NCBI RefSeq assembly: GCF_001870515.1
Contig: NZ_MDGT01000002.1
Coordinates: 186,066-250,065, forward strand
Source: Idiomarina sp. MD25a
GTDB taxonomy: Bacteria > Pseudomonadota > Gammaproteobacteria > Enterobacterales > Alteromonadaceae
Length of the DNA stretch: 64,000 nt
Direction: 5' to 3'
In this document: positions 53,907 through 62,681 of the stretch, piece after piece
Layout: each line of letters begins with the position of its first letter
How positions within the stretch are numbered: position 1 is the first letter of the stretch
Notes under the pieces: model-generated
The model's database searches: none
Told to the model about the DNA's origin: nothing
What the model saw: only the letters and a program-made list of their open reading frames with translations
Translations under genes and position numbers: made by a program

Positions 53907-55799
53907 ATGATTTTGGAAAGAAGAACAAAACACCGACGTATAAAAAAACGCGAAAAGCTCACCAATGCCTTGCTGTTTAAAATCAGTATTTGGGCAATTT
54001 CGATTGTTGTTATTGCGTCGGCAATTACATTTCAAGTCGCTTATGATGATGCAAGACAACGTGTCATTGGACTGGTGGAACAAGATTTGGCACCCGCGCT
54101 TGAGCGTAACGAAGCTTTTTTTAATCACGTAGAAGAAAACGGTGACATTCTGGCACAGCAGTTTCTATCGAATTACAAACTGATGCGTAATGAGTCGCGC
54201 CCCATTGAGCAGTTTAACGACTGGTATGAGAAAACCTCGCCCGGCGTCTTGAGGCTTAAACCGAGCTTTGACCGAGGCGTAACCGCAGGCGGTAAATATT
54301 TTCAACACTTGAGCGCTTTTTTAGGCAAGCGTGACGTTGCGTTAGATGACGAACTTAAGTCACGCGTGATTGCGGCTCAATATACACTTAATGAACTCGG
54401 ACCCGCTTGGCAAAATGAGGTGTCGAATTCACACTTTTCGATGCCCGAAAATATTTTATTAATGTATTCAACCGAATCACCGTGGGGACTGCTTGCAGAC
54501 AAAGACTTGGTGATGACGGATTATTCGGTTGTGCGGTCGACATTGCAGGTCAATAACCCCGAGCGAAAACCTAACTGGACCGGGCTTTATTATGATATTT
54601 CAGCCGATGTACTGACCATTACGTATCAAAAGCCTGTCGACCTGGCGGGTAAACATCTCGCAAATGCGAGTTTTGATGTGGTGCTCAGTAGTTTAGTGAG
54701 CGATTTAACTAAAAAGAAACGGCCTAACGCAGAGCATGTGGTCTTAAATGATAATGGCGACTTGATTGCCGCATCTAATGTCACGCAAGACGCTATTATT
54801 TCGCGTTCGACACTCACCTCAGAAACCTACAGCGAACCTTTGTATCAGCAGTTGAGTCAGTTGGTGGTTGATAGAGGCTTTTCAGAGACACCCACTATTT
54901 TGAGTGGCGAAGTGGAAGGTCAGTTACTATTCGTCAATAAGCTGCCGGGCCCAGGTTGGTGGCACATTACCACATACCCGCTTGCTGAGGTGCGCAACCA
55001 GGCGATCGTGTTGCCGTTACAACTTGTTGGTGCCGGCGTGGGGCTGGTGATTCTGATTTTACTGATGAGTTACTGGCTCATTCAACGCGAAGTCAGCCGA
55101 CCTTTGCAAGAAGTTGCCAAAGTCGCTTCTTTGATGGGGCAGCGCAATTACCGAGAAGCACAAACCCATAAAACGACTAAAATTAAGGCGCGAGGCGAAG
55201 TAAAACAGGCGTTGAAGGCATTTCAAACCATGGCATCACGCTTTATTGCCGCGCAAGACGAGCTGGAACGTGAAGTGGAATCGCGCACAGCGGAGTTAGC
55301 TGAAGCGAATCGAAAGCTTGATGCCTTAGCTCATATGGATGGTTTAACGGGGCTATTTAATCGCCGGGCGTTTGATCGTGATTTGGACGCGGCTATCTCA
55401 TCCGGTAAGCCGTATCATTTGATGATTGCAGATATTGATGAGTTTAAAGCCTATAATGATAACTACGGGCACGAGGCGGGCGATAGCGCTATCAAGGAGA
55501 TAGCAGAGTGCCTACGCAGTAATACACCCCTCAAAGTGTATCGCTATGGTGGCGAAGAGCTGGCAATGATTGTTCCCTCTGCGTATGACCTTGAAAGCAA
55601 ACTTAATGAGTTGCGTGAAAAGGTGATTGAGTTGAATATTCCACACCAGTACACCAAAACGGATCGTTCATGTTTGAGTTTAAGTATGGGAGCTGCGCCT
55701 ATCCAGCACGATGACGATAGCCGCAGTGCGATTCGACGTGCTGACAAACAACTTTACGCGGCTAAAAGAACGGGTAAAAACTGTGTCGTTACTGCTTAA
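53907..55799 (+). CDS. Membrane-bound diguanylate cyclase (GGDEF)
   Basis: A 630-residue sensor enzyme making cyclic di-GMP. A first membrane helix (about 24-46) is followed by a periplasmic sensor region of about 320 residues, a second helix (about 370-392), a HAMP-like linker and a coiled segment, then the GGDEF domain (about 465-628). The active site reads GGEEL (548-552), a functional variant. No RxxD inhibitory site is found five residues upstream, so product inhibition is probably absent. The periplasmic part is not a family I can name. The ligand is unknown. An EAL protein with opposite activity is at 59948. Confidence 0.9.
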   Translation: MILERRTKHRRIKKREKLTNALLFKISIWAISIVVIASAITFQVAYDDARQRVIGLVEQDLAPALERNEAFFNHVEENGDILAQQFLSNYKLMRNESRPIEQFNDWYEKTSPGVLRLKPSFDRGVTAGGKYFQHLSAFLGKRDVALDDELKSRVIAAQYTLNELGPAWQNEVSNSHFSMPENILLMYSTESPWGLLADKDLVMTDYSVVRSTLQVNNPERKPNWTGLYYDISADVLTITYQKPVDLAGKHLANASFDVVLSSLVSDLTKKKRPNAEHVVLNDNGDLIAASNVTQDAIISRSTLTSETYSEPLYQQLSQLVVDRGFSETPTILSGEVEGQLLFVNKLPGPGWWHITTYPLAEVRNQAIVLPLQLVGAGVGLVILILLMSYWLIQREVSRPLQEVAKVASLMGQRNYREAQTHKTTKIKARGEVKQALKAFQTMASRFIAAQDELEREVESRTAELAEANRKLDALAHMDGLTGLFNRRAFDRDLDAAISSGKPYHLMIADIDEFKAYNDNYGHEAGDSAIKEIAECLRSNTPLKVYRYGGEELAMIVPSAYDLESKLNELREKVIELNIPHQYTKTDRSCLSLSMGAAPIQHDDDSRSAIRRADKQLYAAKRTGKNCVVTA

Positions 55800-55859
55800 C
55801 TTGTGCCTACTGTTTAAGACGCTTAACCTTATGCTTCTGACAAAACACTGAAGAAGTTA

Positions 55860-56270
55860 ATGATAAAGATATCTCAACGGGTTGAAATCCCTGACCATGA
55901 AATCGAGTGGCAATTTATTCGCTCAAGCGGTGCAGGTGGCCAAAATGTCAATAAAGTCGCTACCGCGGCACAGTTGATCTTTGATATTCAGGCATCTTCA
56001 CTGCCTGATTTTTATAAGCAGCGTTTACTTAAGTTGTCCGATCATCGCATTACCCAAAGTGGGAAAGTCATCATCAAGTCGCAGGAAACACGCAGCCAAG
56101 CGCGCAACCGTGAGTTGGCGCTTGAGCAACTAATTGGCTTAATCCGCAGTGTGTCTTATGTGCAGAAAAAGCGTATCGCGACTAAACCGAGTCGATCGGC
56201 AAAAGAGAAACGCCTGAAAAGTAAAAAACAACAGGGACAAAAGAAGGCGCTGCGCAAGAAGGAGTTTTAG
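55860..56270 (+). CDS. arfB: Peptidyl-tRNA hydrolase ArfB (ribosome rescue)
   Basis: A 136-residue release-factor homologue with the GGQ motif in SSGAGGQNVNKV (about residues 24-35) and a long basic tail (residues about 105-136, RSAKEKRLKSKKQQGQKKAL) that enters the empty mRNA channel. It hydrolyses peptidyl-tRNA on stalled ribosomes. It is a backup to the tmRNA system, whose gene is in the same window. Monocistronic. Confidence 0.93.
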   Translation: MIKISQRVEIPDHEIEWQFIRSSGAGGQNVNKVATAAQLIFDIQASSLPDFYKQRLLKLSDHRITQSGKVIIKSQETRSQARNRELALEQLIGLIRSVSYVQKKRIATKPSRSAKEKRLKSKKQQGQKKALRKKEF

Positions 56271-56344
56271 TCGGCACGAGTGGAAATTTGCTCAATGTGA
56301 ATTTATGGGGCTATTATCAATAACCAAAATTATTAAGGTCGATT

Positions 56345-57046
56345 ATGGCAAATACAATTCGTCTGTACCAAGCCGTTATGTTACTCGCGTTGAGTGAAGA
56401 GCGCGGCACCATGAACGGTGCCTATGTAGAATATGCAACCGCAGCCGCGCTTTTGTCAGAGCTTTTGATGCATGAGCGTATTGCGATTGAAGCGGATAAT
56501 AAAAATAAAGTGTCGGTTGTGGATGAAGCCAGTACCGATGATGCGTTATTGGACGAAGCGTTGGGTCAAATAAAGTCTGCTAAGCGACAACGTAAGCTAC
56601 AGGACTGGGTACAAAAGCTAGGCCAACTTAAAGATTTAAAACACAAAGTTGCCCAGAGTTTGGCGGACGCTCATATCGTCGCAGCAGAAAAGGAAAAGGT
56701 TTTATGGCTGTTTGAGCGACGCGTTTATCCCGAGCTTAATCCAGAACCCGAACAGCAAATACGTGAAGGCATGCGCAGTGCTGTGATGAGTGATGATGAT
56801 GCGATTGAACCGCGTGTGGCGATTTTAGTCGCTTTAGCCAATAGCGCTAAGCTGTTGCCGCAAGTGTTCACTAAGCAAGAACTGAAACAGCGCAAAAAGC
56901 GCATTGAGCAGCTAGAAAAGGGTGAAATGGTGTCTACCGCGGCAAAACAAGCGGTGGCCGCTATTGAGGCTGCGGTCATGGTGGCTGCTATTATGCCAGC
57001 CATCACCGCCGCGAGCACCGCTTCGTGTTCATCAACCTCGTGCTAA
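56345..57046 (+). CDS. GPP34/GOLPH3-family protein
   Basis: A 233-residue protein of mainly helical content. The opening LYQAVMLLALSEERGTMNG and YATAAALLSELLMHERIAIE correspond to the start of the GPP34 domain, known from yeast Vps74 and human GOLPH3, which bind PI4P; bacterial versions are functionally unassigned. The C-terminus has a hydrophobic Ala-rich helix (AAVMVAAIMPAITAAS) and ends in a Cys/Ser tail. Directly followed by a decayed chemoreceptor on the other strand. Confidence 0.78.
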   Translation: MANTIRLYQAVMLLALSEERGTMNGAYVEYATAAALLSELLMHERIAIEADNKNKVSVVDEASTDDALLDEALGQIKSAKRQRKLQDWVQKLGQLKDLKHKVAQSLADAHIVAAEKEKVLWLFERRVYPELNPEPEQQIREGMRSAVMSDDDAIEPRVAILVALANSAKLLPQVFTKQELKQRKKRIEQLEKGEMVSTAAKQAVAAIEAAVMVAAIMPAITAASTASCSSTSC

Positions 57047-57550
57047 GAGGTTGGTTTGGGCGGCAATGCCTTGGATACTGTCGACTAACTCAGTGACTTT
57101 CGTTGATTGAGTGTTAAGTTCAGCGATGTGGTGACTGGTTTGCTCAATTTTTTGTGCTAACACGCGCATAGCATCAATGGTTTCTCGAATCACAGCCATG
57201 CCTTGTTCTCGTTTAACCTGATCGGTAATTACCGAGGCGAATTTAACCACCTTGTAGAGTTGACCGGCTTCATTATGAACAGGGTTGTAGGTTGCCTCTA
57301 ACCAAACGGGATTACCAAAGCTATCAATACGCTGGAAACGTCCAGAGAAAAACTCACCAGCCGCTAGCTTTTACCAGAAACGACTGTAACCCTTAGATTG
57401 AACTTCTTCTTCACTGCAAAAGACACGGTGGTGCTAATCAACGATATCGTCTAGCTGATAATTCAAAGCATCAAGAAAGTTTTTATTAGCGTTTTAGACT
57501 CCTTGTTTTAAGTATGCGTGGGTATCTACAATAAATTGAAAATAATCGTT
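57032..57550 (-). pseudogene. Degenerate PAS-type methyl-accepting chemotaxis protein
   Basis: One reading frame on the minus strand translates to a PAS domain (FQRIDSFGNPVWLEATYNPV, then YKVVKFASVITDQVK) followed by the start of an MCP helix (ELVDSIQGIAAQTNLLA). Three stops interrupt it at 57494-57496, 57434-57436 and 57371-57373, and it ends just before the signalling tip. It resembles the second PAS domain and linker of the intact receptor at 7084. Both the start and the C-terminal half are gone. Confidence 0.8.
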
Positions 57551-57736
57551 GACTAATATTTAAACTCGCGTAGTGTAGGCGGCGTTGGATAAGAAAGTTA
57601 GTTAAACCTCCTCTACGTCGCATTACTTGTAGTCAATCTTCGTCCTGTAGTTTTAAATTTCCGTTTTTACCCGCACCATCCGCTCATGGCATTGGTCGTG
57701 GCGGCTTAATATATTATTTTTATCAGGATTACGATT

Positions 57737-57946
57737 ATGTCTAATACAGTAAACGGCACAGTTAAATGGTTTAACGAAGCAAAAGGTTTTGGTTTCATCG
57801 AGCAGCAAGGCGGCGCTGACGTATTTGCTCATTTCAGTGCAATCACTGGCGATGGCTTCAAAACGCTTAACGAAGGTCAACGTGTATCGTTCGCGATCAC
57901 TCAAGGCCCTAAAGGTCCTCAAGCAGAAAACATCGTTGTACTGTAA
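57737..57946 (+). CDS. Cold-shock protein (CspA family)
   Basis: A 69-residue OB-fold nucleic-acid-binding protein. RNP1 is KGFGFIEQ and RNP2 is DVFAHFSAI, both complete; the opening [15 protein letters not shown] is canonical. It binds single-stranded RNA and DNA and melts mRNA structure. An upstream non-coding stretch of about 180 bases fits the long leader of csp mRNAs. A strong terminator follows at 57973. Which Csp paralogue it is cannot be decided. Confidence 0.94.
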   Translation: MSNTVNGTVKWFNEAKGFGFIEQQGGADVFAHFSAITGDGFKTLNEGQRVSFAITQGPKGPQAENIVVL

Positions 57947-57972
57947 CGACTGCTGAGTAGTACCTATTATCC

Positions 57973-58000
57973 AAAAGGGAGCTTTCGAGCTCCTTTTTTT
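57973..58000 (+). terminator. Terminator of the cold-shock gene
   Basis: GGAGCT pairs with AGCTCC around TTCG, followed by seven T. Confidence 0.9.
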
Positions 58001-58016
58001 GTGCCTAAAATAAATA

Positions 58017-58045
58017 TTGCAAATAACAATCATTTTCATTAATAT
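58017..58045 (+). promoter_or_regulatory. Promoter with overlapping Fur-like box
   Basis: -35 TTGCAA (58017-58022) and -10 TAATAT (58040-58045) are 17 bases apart. A Fur-like 19-mer (58019-58037), matching 14 of 19 consensus positions, fills the spacer. Iron repression is the natural reading. Confidence 0.6.
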
Positions 58046-58050
58046 GTAGT

Positions 58051-58115
58051 CGTTGGCCTAAACTCTCTCCCTGGCTAATGTTCTCCCCAGCCAAGTGCTG
58101 GGGAATTTTTCTCTT
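58051..58115 (+). ncRNA. Candidate Fur-regulated small RNA (or leader of the SDR gene)
   Basis: A transcript from the promoter at 58017-58045 would run about 60-65 bases and end at a perfect hairpin, CCCCAGC (58085-58091) with GCTGGGG (58097-58103), followed by AATTTTT. The region upstream of the hairpin is C/U-rich (ACTCTCTCCCTGG), as seen in sRNA seed regions. The loop region CCAGCCAAGTGCTGG recalls the RyhB terminator, but the RyhB core is absent. The alternative is an attenuated leader of the gene at 58187, 72 bases further on. Confidence 0.45.
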
Positions 58116-58186
58116 CCTGAGTCATTTGACGCATCACTTTTCCTCAACTTGAATGAATAGTACTTATTTATAATCTGGGGCTCCCT

Positions 58187-58945
58187 ATGAAAGCAGACGA
58201 GAAAGTTGCCGTTGTTACTGGAGGCGGGCGAGGCATCGGTCGTGGTATCACACTAAAGTTGTTAGACGCGGGATATAAAGTGCTTGTCGCTCAGCGAAAG
58301 GCGCTTGACCATGAACTCGCGCATAATTTTAATGTGACTTGGCTAGAAGCGGATTTATCCGATTTAGGCTCGACTGAAACGATAGCAGAGGCTGCGCAGG
58401 ACTATTTTGGCGGTGCCAATCTTTTAGTTAATAACGCAGGTATGATGTTTGAGCAAAGCCTTGAGCATATGACTGAAGCCGAGTGGGAGCGTATGGCAAT
58501 TATAAACGTACGCGCACCTGTTTTTTTAACCAAATCATTATTGCCACAGTTAAAAGCTAAGAGAAATGCCAGCGTTGTTAATATTGGCTCTATCGAGGGG
58601 GTGGCAGCAAACCCAGAACATATCGCTTATTCTACAACAAAAGCAGGTGTGCATGGCATGACACGAGCCATGGCAGTGGATTTAGGCCAGTATCGAGTGC
58701 GTTGTAATGCAGTCGCTCCTGGTTGGATAGATACGGAGCTGAGTGAAAAGTATATAGCCTCACAAACAAATCCGACGAAAGCACGTTCAAAGTTGTTGGC
58801 GCAACATCCTTTAGGAAGAACCGGTAAGCCCGAGGATATCGGTAATGCAGTGGCGTTTCTTGCGAGTGAGCAAGCTGAGTTTATTACAGGTCAGGTGCTG
58901 GTTGTGGATGGAGGGCGAACGGCAAAACTACCTTTGCCGTTTTAG
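58187..58945 (+). CDS. Short-chain dehydrogenase/reductase
   Basis: A 252-residue classical SDR. The cofactor loop is VVTGGGRGIGRG (residues about 9-20), NNAG follows near residue 85, and the catalytic Ser, Tyr and Lys are in NIGSIEG and YSTTKAG. The C-terminal VDGG motif is present. Similar to 3-oxoacyl reductases; the substrate is unknown. Upstream sits a Fur-like promoter with a possible terminator, so expression may depend on iron if readthrough occurs. GGGGCTC near the start is a weak ribosome site. Confidence 0.88.
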   Translation: MKADEKVAVVTGGGRGIGRGITLKLLDAGYKVLVAQRKALDHELAHNFNVTWLEADLSDLGSTETIAEAAQDYFGGANLLVNNAGMMFEQSLEHMTEAEWERMAIINVRAPVFLTKSLLPQLKAKRNASVVNIGSIEGVAANPEHIAYSTTKAGVHGMTRAMAVDLGQYRVRCNAVAPGWIDTELSEKYIASQTNPTKARSKLLAQHPLGRTGKPEDIGNAVAFLASEQAEFITGQVLVVDGGRTAKLPLPF

Positions 58946-58952
58946 TGGTGAG

Positions 58953-59870
58953 TTAGTCGAAACAAGCTTTAAGACCCTCCTGATAAGAGGTAATTGAAAA
59001 CTCCGGAAATCGCGCCTTGAATTTATCGGATATAAAAACGTTATCGACTTGATAGCGCGGCATTAATTCTTGTGCGTCGCGCAGCGTTTTGCTAAAAACG
59101 CTCGCCAATTTTAGTTGCCAAGGTTTCACTATTGAGTAGCGGCAGGGCTTTTGTGTGATCGTTTCAATCGTTTCAACCATGCCGCGATAGGTTAAACGGT
59201 TATCGTCACAAGGTAAGTGCCAAGTTTGGTCAAAGGCATCGGGCGTATTGCCCAGCAGTGCCAAGGCGCGACTGGCGTCTGGCGTGTAGATGAGGGTGCG
59301 CTGTGTGTCATCCCTTAAAAAGACCCGTGCCTTTTTACCGCGTTTGAGCGGCTCAATTAGGGTCGACTGAGTGATACTATGAGTTTTCTCGGGTCCGTAG
59401 AATTCCGGTGCGCGTGCAATCAGCGCAACGATATCTTTTTCTGTTTGCGCACAGATTAACTCTTGGGCGATGTCTGCGCGCACTTGACCCTTTCTACCGC
59501 GAGGCTCGAAGAGAATATCTTCAGTTTGAGGTTCGGCCGTTTGCGGATACATATAAGTATTATCAAAAAATACGAGCTTCGCGTCGTGTGCTTTGCAGGC
59601 ATCGATGACATTGCGCATGATCACGGGCCATTGTTGTTCCCAGCGTTCTGTATCCATAGGCAAGCCCGCAGTGAGGTAGACGACTGATGAGCCCTCGACG
59701 GCACGCGCCGTTTGTTGGGCACTCAAGAGGTCTGCACTCAAGGTACTATCGGTTGGATTTACTTTGGCTGGGTTGCGACTGACGATACGAATGTCAGTGG
59801 TGTAATTACGGTGAAGAGCCCGTGCCAGTTCGATACCGATTTGTCCGCTGGCGCCCAAAATTGTTTGCAT
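58953..59870 (-). CDS. NAD(P)-dependent epimerase/dehydratase-like protein (extended SDR)
   Basis: A 305-residue extended-SDR protein starting with the Rossmann loop TILGASGQIGIELARAL. ADLLSAQQTARAVEGSSVVYLTAG is the usual second half of the cofactor domain. The catalytic YxxxK is not clear (YMYPQTAE-like region lacks the Lys), so it may be an atypical, perhaps non-catalytic or NmrA-like, member. Convergent with the SDR gene at 58187 with seven bases between. Function unknown. Confidence 0.82.
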   Translation of the reverse strand: MQTILGASGQIGIELARALHRNYTTDIRIVSRNPAKVNPTDSTLSADLLSAQQTARAVEGSSVVYLTAGLPMDTERWEQQWPVIMRNVIDACKAHDAKLVFFDNTYMYPQTAEPQTEDILFEPRGRKGQVRADIAQELICAQTEKDIVALIARAPEFYGPEKTHSITQSTLIEPLKRGKKARVFLRDDTQRTLIYTPDASRALALLGNTPDAFDQTWHLPCDDNRLTYRGMVETIETITQKPCRYSIVKPWQLKLASVFSKTLRDAQELMPRYQVDNVFISDKFKARFPEFSITSYQEGLKACFD

Positions 59871-59947
59871 ACGAAAGAGTTACCGCTGCGTGTTTTATAT
59901 TATGGGACTAGCCTATCAAAAGGTTTCGAACACGTCTTGCTTAATCA

Positions 59948-61081
59948 TTAGGCGAGGCGTATATCGGTCTCCATAAGCTGTTCAAAGCTCTGTGGTTTGT
60001 GTAACAAAAAGCCTTGAACTTGATCGATACCTAACTCACGAATGCAGTCGAGTATGCGTTGATCTTCAACACCTTCAGCAACCGTTTTCATGTGCAAAGT
60101 ACGGGCTATTTCAGCGGTCGACTTAGCAAATGAATGTTCGCTGATATCGTGAATATTCTGAATAAATGATTTATCGAGTTTTACCTCATCAAAAGGCGCA
60201 GTGGTGAGCCTCGCAGCATTAGAGAGTCCTGTTCCATAATCGTCTATCGAAAGTCGCGCACCTTTACCCTTAATGAGTAGTAGGTTTCTTGAAACACTCG
60301 AGCGAGTCGAATAGAGCTCATTTTCGGTAAGTTCAAACATCAGCCTTGGATGAGCGATAGGGGCGTCGTTCATGAATGCCTTAAATTGCTCAGAAAAACT
60401 GGCTTCGCTAAGCTCCTTTGCTGACAAGTTGACTGCGAGGTTAGCTTCGGAGTAACGAGCAAAAAGCGCATGATGATTTTGTAATGAGTTGCTTAAGGTT
60501 GAGCGGGTTAAATGCGTCCAAAGCCCACGTTCATGAATCACGTCGAACACTTCGTTGAGTGGAATGGGCTTATTGTCGTGAATTAATCGGGCTAATGCTT
60601 CGAAGGCAACCAGTTCAAGTGAGTCACTTCGAAACTGAGCTTGATAATAGACGGTCATTTTTCCCGAAATGACGAGCTCCTCTATCAAATCTTGATCATA
60701 ACAAGCATCTGGCTTAATGGAACGCTGACGTGAGTCTGTACTATGTCGACAAACCCATTCAAGTGCTTGTTCGGTACATTCGCGCCCGTTCACGATGTAG
60801 GCATCGAGCCCATAGGAGGTCAACACTTTGTGCATCAGAGTATCTTGTCGTTTGTCGAGAGCCTCTGAGAGAACATAAACTAAGCCTTGAAATTTCTGCT
60901 CCTTGAGGTGTTCACAAATATCGAGCAAAAGAGTCATGGAGCTTTTCAGTTCAAGCACGATACAGGCATTTGGCTGACTTTCAACAGAGTCAAGCTGCAG
61001 CGGTTTAACTGTCAGGTTGAGGGTTTGGTTGCAAAGACGCTCAAACCTGTCGGACTCCGAATCTGAAAAAATAAAATACAT
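59948..61081 (-). CDS. EAL-domain cyclic di-GMP phosphodiesterase
   Basis: A protein of about 377 residues from the ATG at 61081 (a GTG at 61108 is less likely). The N-terminal 125 residues look like a receiver-like domain (YFIFSDSESDRFERL) without a clear phospho-acceptor. The EAL domain follows: FEALARL, NLSAKEL, ELTENEL, IDDYGTGLSN, VKLDKSFI, AEGVED and VQGF supply the metal and catalytic residues, so it is probably active. It degrades the cyclic di-GMP made by enzymes such as the cyclase at 53907. No linked partner gene. Confidence 0.9.
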   Translation of the reverse strand: MYFIFSDSESDRFERLCNQTLNLTVKPLQLDSVESQPNACIVLELKSSMTLLLDICEHLKEQKFQGLVYVLSEALDKRQDTLMHKVLTSYGLDAYIVNGRECTEQALEWVCRHSTDSRQRSIKPDACYDQDLIEELVISGKMTVYYQAQFRSDSLELVAFEALARLIHDNKPIPLNEVFDVIHERGLWTHLTRSTLSNSLQNHHALFARYSEANLAVNLSAKELSEASFSEQFKAFMNDAPIAHPRLMFELTENELYSTRSSVSRNLLLIKGKGARLSIDDYGTGLSNAARLTTAPFDEVKLDKSFIQNIHDISEHSFAKSTAEIARTLHMKTVAEGVEDQRILDCIRELGIDQVQGFLLHKPQSFEQLMETDIRLA

Positions 61082-61161
61082 TGCCTGCTCTTGAATTGTA
61101 ATGACCACTCTATAACTCTATGTTTTATCATATAAAATAGAGGGATACCAAGTTTATGACG

Positions 61162-61986
61162 TCAATTAACACCGGTTTCATTCAGCGCCCAATTGTAATC
61201 GGTATACCGAATCGGCAGCTTTGAACGCGCCAATGCTTTTGCAGCAGACGCAGAGTCCGTGAGTGCTTCAGAATAGCCACGTAAAAACGGGTGTATCCCG
61301 TTGAAGTCATCTCCGTACCATTTGAAGATTTTAGATAGATAGATCCCCGCTTCATCAACACCATTTTTATCGCGATCACTTAAAAATAATCGGGTTTGGT
61401 TTTCGAGTTGCTCGTCTAATTGATTCGCCTGATAGGCCTCACTACGTAACTTGGGACAACTGACAGCTGCGCAGACGAGCGCAAAATGAATGCGTGGCTC
61501 ATTGAAATCGACGCGGATCTTTTCATGCTCAAGCCAGTCCAAAGTGCGCTGTTTACCGAGCAACTCAAAAAACGACTGCTCCCATGGGCTTTTGAAAAAG
61601 CTACCCAAATCACGGATTGACTGGGCTTCGCCACTATTAAAAGCATCGATATTTTGGATAATTAACTGGATAGTAAAGGCATTGTACGCATTGATTAAAA
61701 ACGCCAATTGCTGATCGGGGGTCCAAGACGTGTACTGTTGTGGAGTGACTGCCGACAGCTCTGCTAAATATTCCTTCAGGGGACCACGTTGCTTAGCAAT
61801 GGCTTGGTAATCAACCGCTGATTTATGCTGATTATCGAATACGACGACGTGGCGCTTTAACACTTGATTGAACAGCGCATGGCTATGGTCAAAGGTTGAT
61901 GAGATAGCCTGGGCGCTATATGAAAGTGCAAGGATCAACGAACAAAGGATACAACGCAGGTAACACGCGAGAGGGTGCCTTGACAT
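61162..61986 (-). CDS. DUF547-family exported protein
   Basis: A 274-residue protein with a hydrophobic signal peptide (about residues 8-27, CLRCILCSLILALSYSAQA). The body has DUF547 features: AFLINAYNAFTIQLI and FALVCAAVSCPKLRSEAY with conserved Asn, Tyr and Cys, then FKWYGDDFN. The function is unknown; a papain-like fold has been suggested for related proteins. Periplasmic by its signal. Monocistronic. Confidence 0.87.
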   Translation of the reverse strand: MSRHPLACYLRCILCSLILALSYSAQAISSTFDHSHALFNQVLKRHVVVFDNQHKSAVDYQAIAKQRGPLKEYLAELSAVTPQQYTSWTPDQQLAFLINAYNAFTIQLIIQNIDAFNSGEAQSIRDLGSFFKSPWEQSFFELLGKQRTLDWLEHEKIRVDFNEPRIHFALVCAAVSCPKLRSEAYQANQLDEQLENQTRLFLSDRDKNGVDEAGIYLSKIFKWYGDDFNGIHPFLRGYSEALTDSASAAKALARSKLPIRYTDYNWALNETGVN

Positions 61987-62050
61987 AATTTCAACAAAAG
62001 TAGAAAGCCTTAATTAGCTTTACGCTAAAAGCGGCGGAAAGTTCATCATG

Positions 62051-62575
62051 TTAAACATAACTTATCACCGCCACAAACTCAGTTTTACCTGAGTAGCGAT
62101 TGATGTAACTATGCGGCTGGGCGGCGTCAAAGCGATACGCGTCACCGGCTTTGATGGTTACCTGTGTTTCACCTACCACAACATCGAGTACGCCTGACTG
62201 TACATACAACATTTCGAAGGTACCGCGTCGGTGTGCATCGGAATGGCTCTGTGCGCCTTCAGCCATGCAAAGTTTGTAAACCTCTTGCTGGGTCAAAGGA
62301 TCAAAAGGCAACAGTCGTTCGACTTGAATGCGCTCGTGAGCAAAGTCAAATGTCATGGGTTGCTGTTCATCGTTGAGCAACCAGGATAACGATACATTAA
62401 AGCCGGTGGCTAACTTCCACAATGTCGCGAGGGTAGGCGAAGACTCTTGTCGCTCGATCTGTCCTAACATTGCCTTACTCACCCCGGTGTGTTCTGCACA
62501 TGCCGTCAGGCTCCAGCTTTTATCTTTGCGCAGTTGCTTTAATCGTCGAGCAACGGTGTGATGATTATTTTGCAT
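62051..62575 (-). CDS. XRE-family regulator with cupin sensor domain
   Basis: A 174-residue regulator. The N-terminal helix-turn-helix is LKQLRKDKSWSLTACAEHTGVSKAMLGQIERQESSPTLATLWKLA (about 12-56). The C-terminal cupin (about 100-172) has EMLYVQSGVLDVVVG and KAGDAYRFDAAQPHSYIN. The combination is usual for regulators of small-molecule uptake. Divergent from benE with two palindromic operator-like sites between; autoregulation and control of benE are inferred. Confidence 0.9.
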   Translation of the reverse strand: MQNNHHTVARRLKQLRKDKSWSLTACAEHTGVSKAMLGQIERQESSPTLATLWKLATGFNVSLSWLLNDEQQPMTFDFAHERIQVERLLPFDPLTQQEVYKLCMAEGAQSHSDAHRRGTFEMLYVQSGVLDVVVGETQVTIKAGDAYRFDAAQPHSYINRYSGKTEFVAVISYV

Positions 62576-62605
62576 GATTTATCAAAAGTTTATGGTTTAG
62601 GATTT

Positions 62606-62621
62606 GTGCGTTATAACGCAC
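62606..62621. promoter_or_regulatory. Operator 1 between XRE-cupin gene and benE
   Basis: GTGCGTTATAACGCAC is a perfect 16-bp palindrome, 31 bases upstream of the regulator start. Confidence 0.75.
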
Positions 62622-62644
62622 GCTGTTATCTTATGATTAACTTT

Positions 62645-62660
62645 GTACGTTATAACGCAC
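62645..62660. promoter_or_regulatory. Operator 2 between XRE-cupin gene and benE
   Basis: GTACGTTATAACGCAC copies operator 1 with one change and lies 39 bases downstream of it, 22 bases before the benE ATG. The same protein probably binds both. Confidence 0.72.
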
Positions 62661-62681
62661 TATGGGGCATTAAGAAACACC

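Noticed and set aside
58051-58115. RyhB itself
   Set aside because: Only the terminator loop is reminiscent; the conserved RyhB core pairing region is absent.
61112-61142. Hairpin upstream of the EAL gene (CTCTATGTTTTAT / ATAAAATAGAG)
   Set aside because: AT-rich with a bulge and no supporting context; could arise by chance in an AT-rich promoter.
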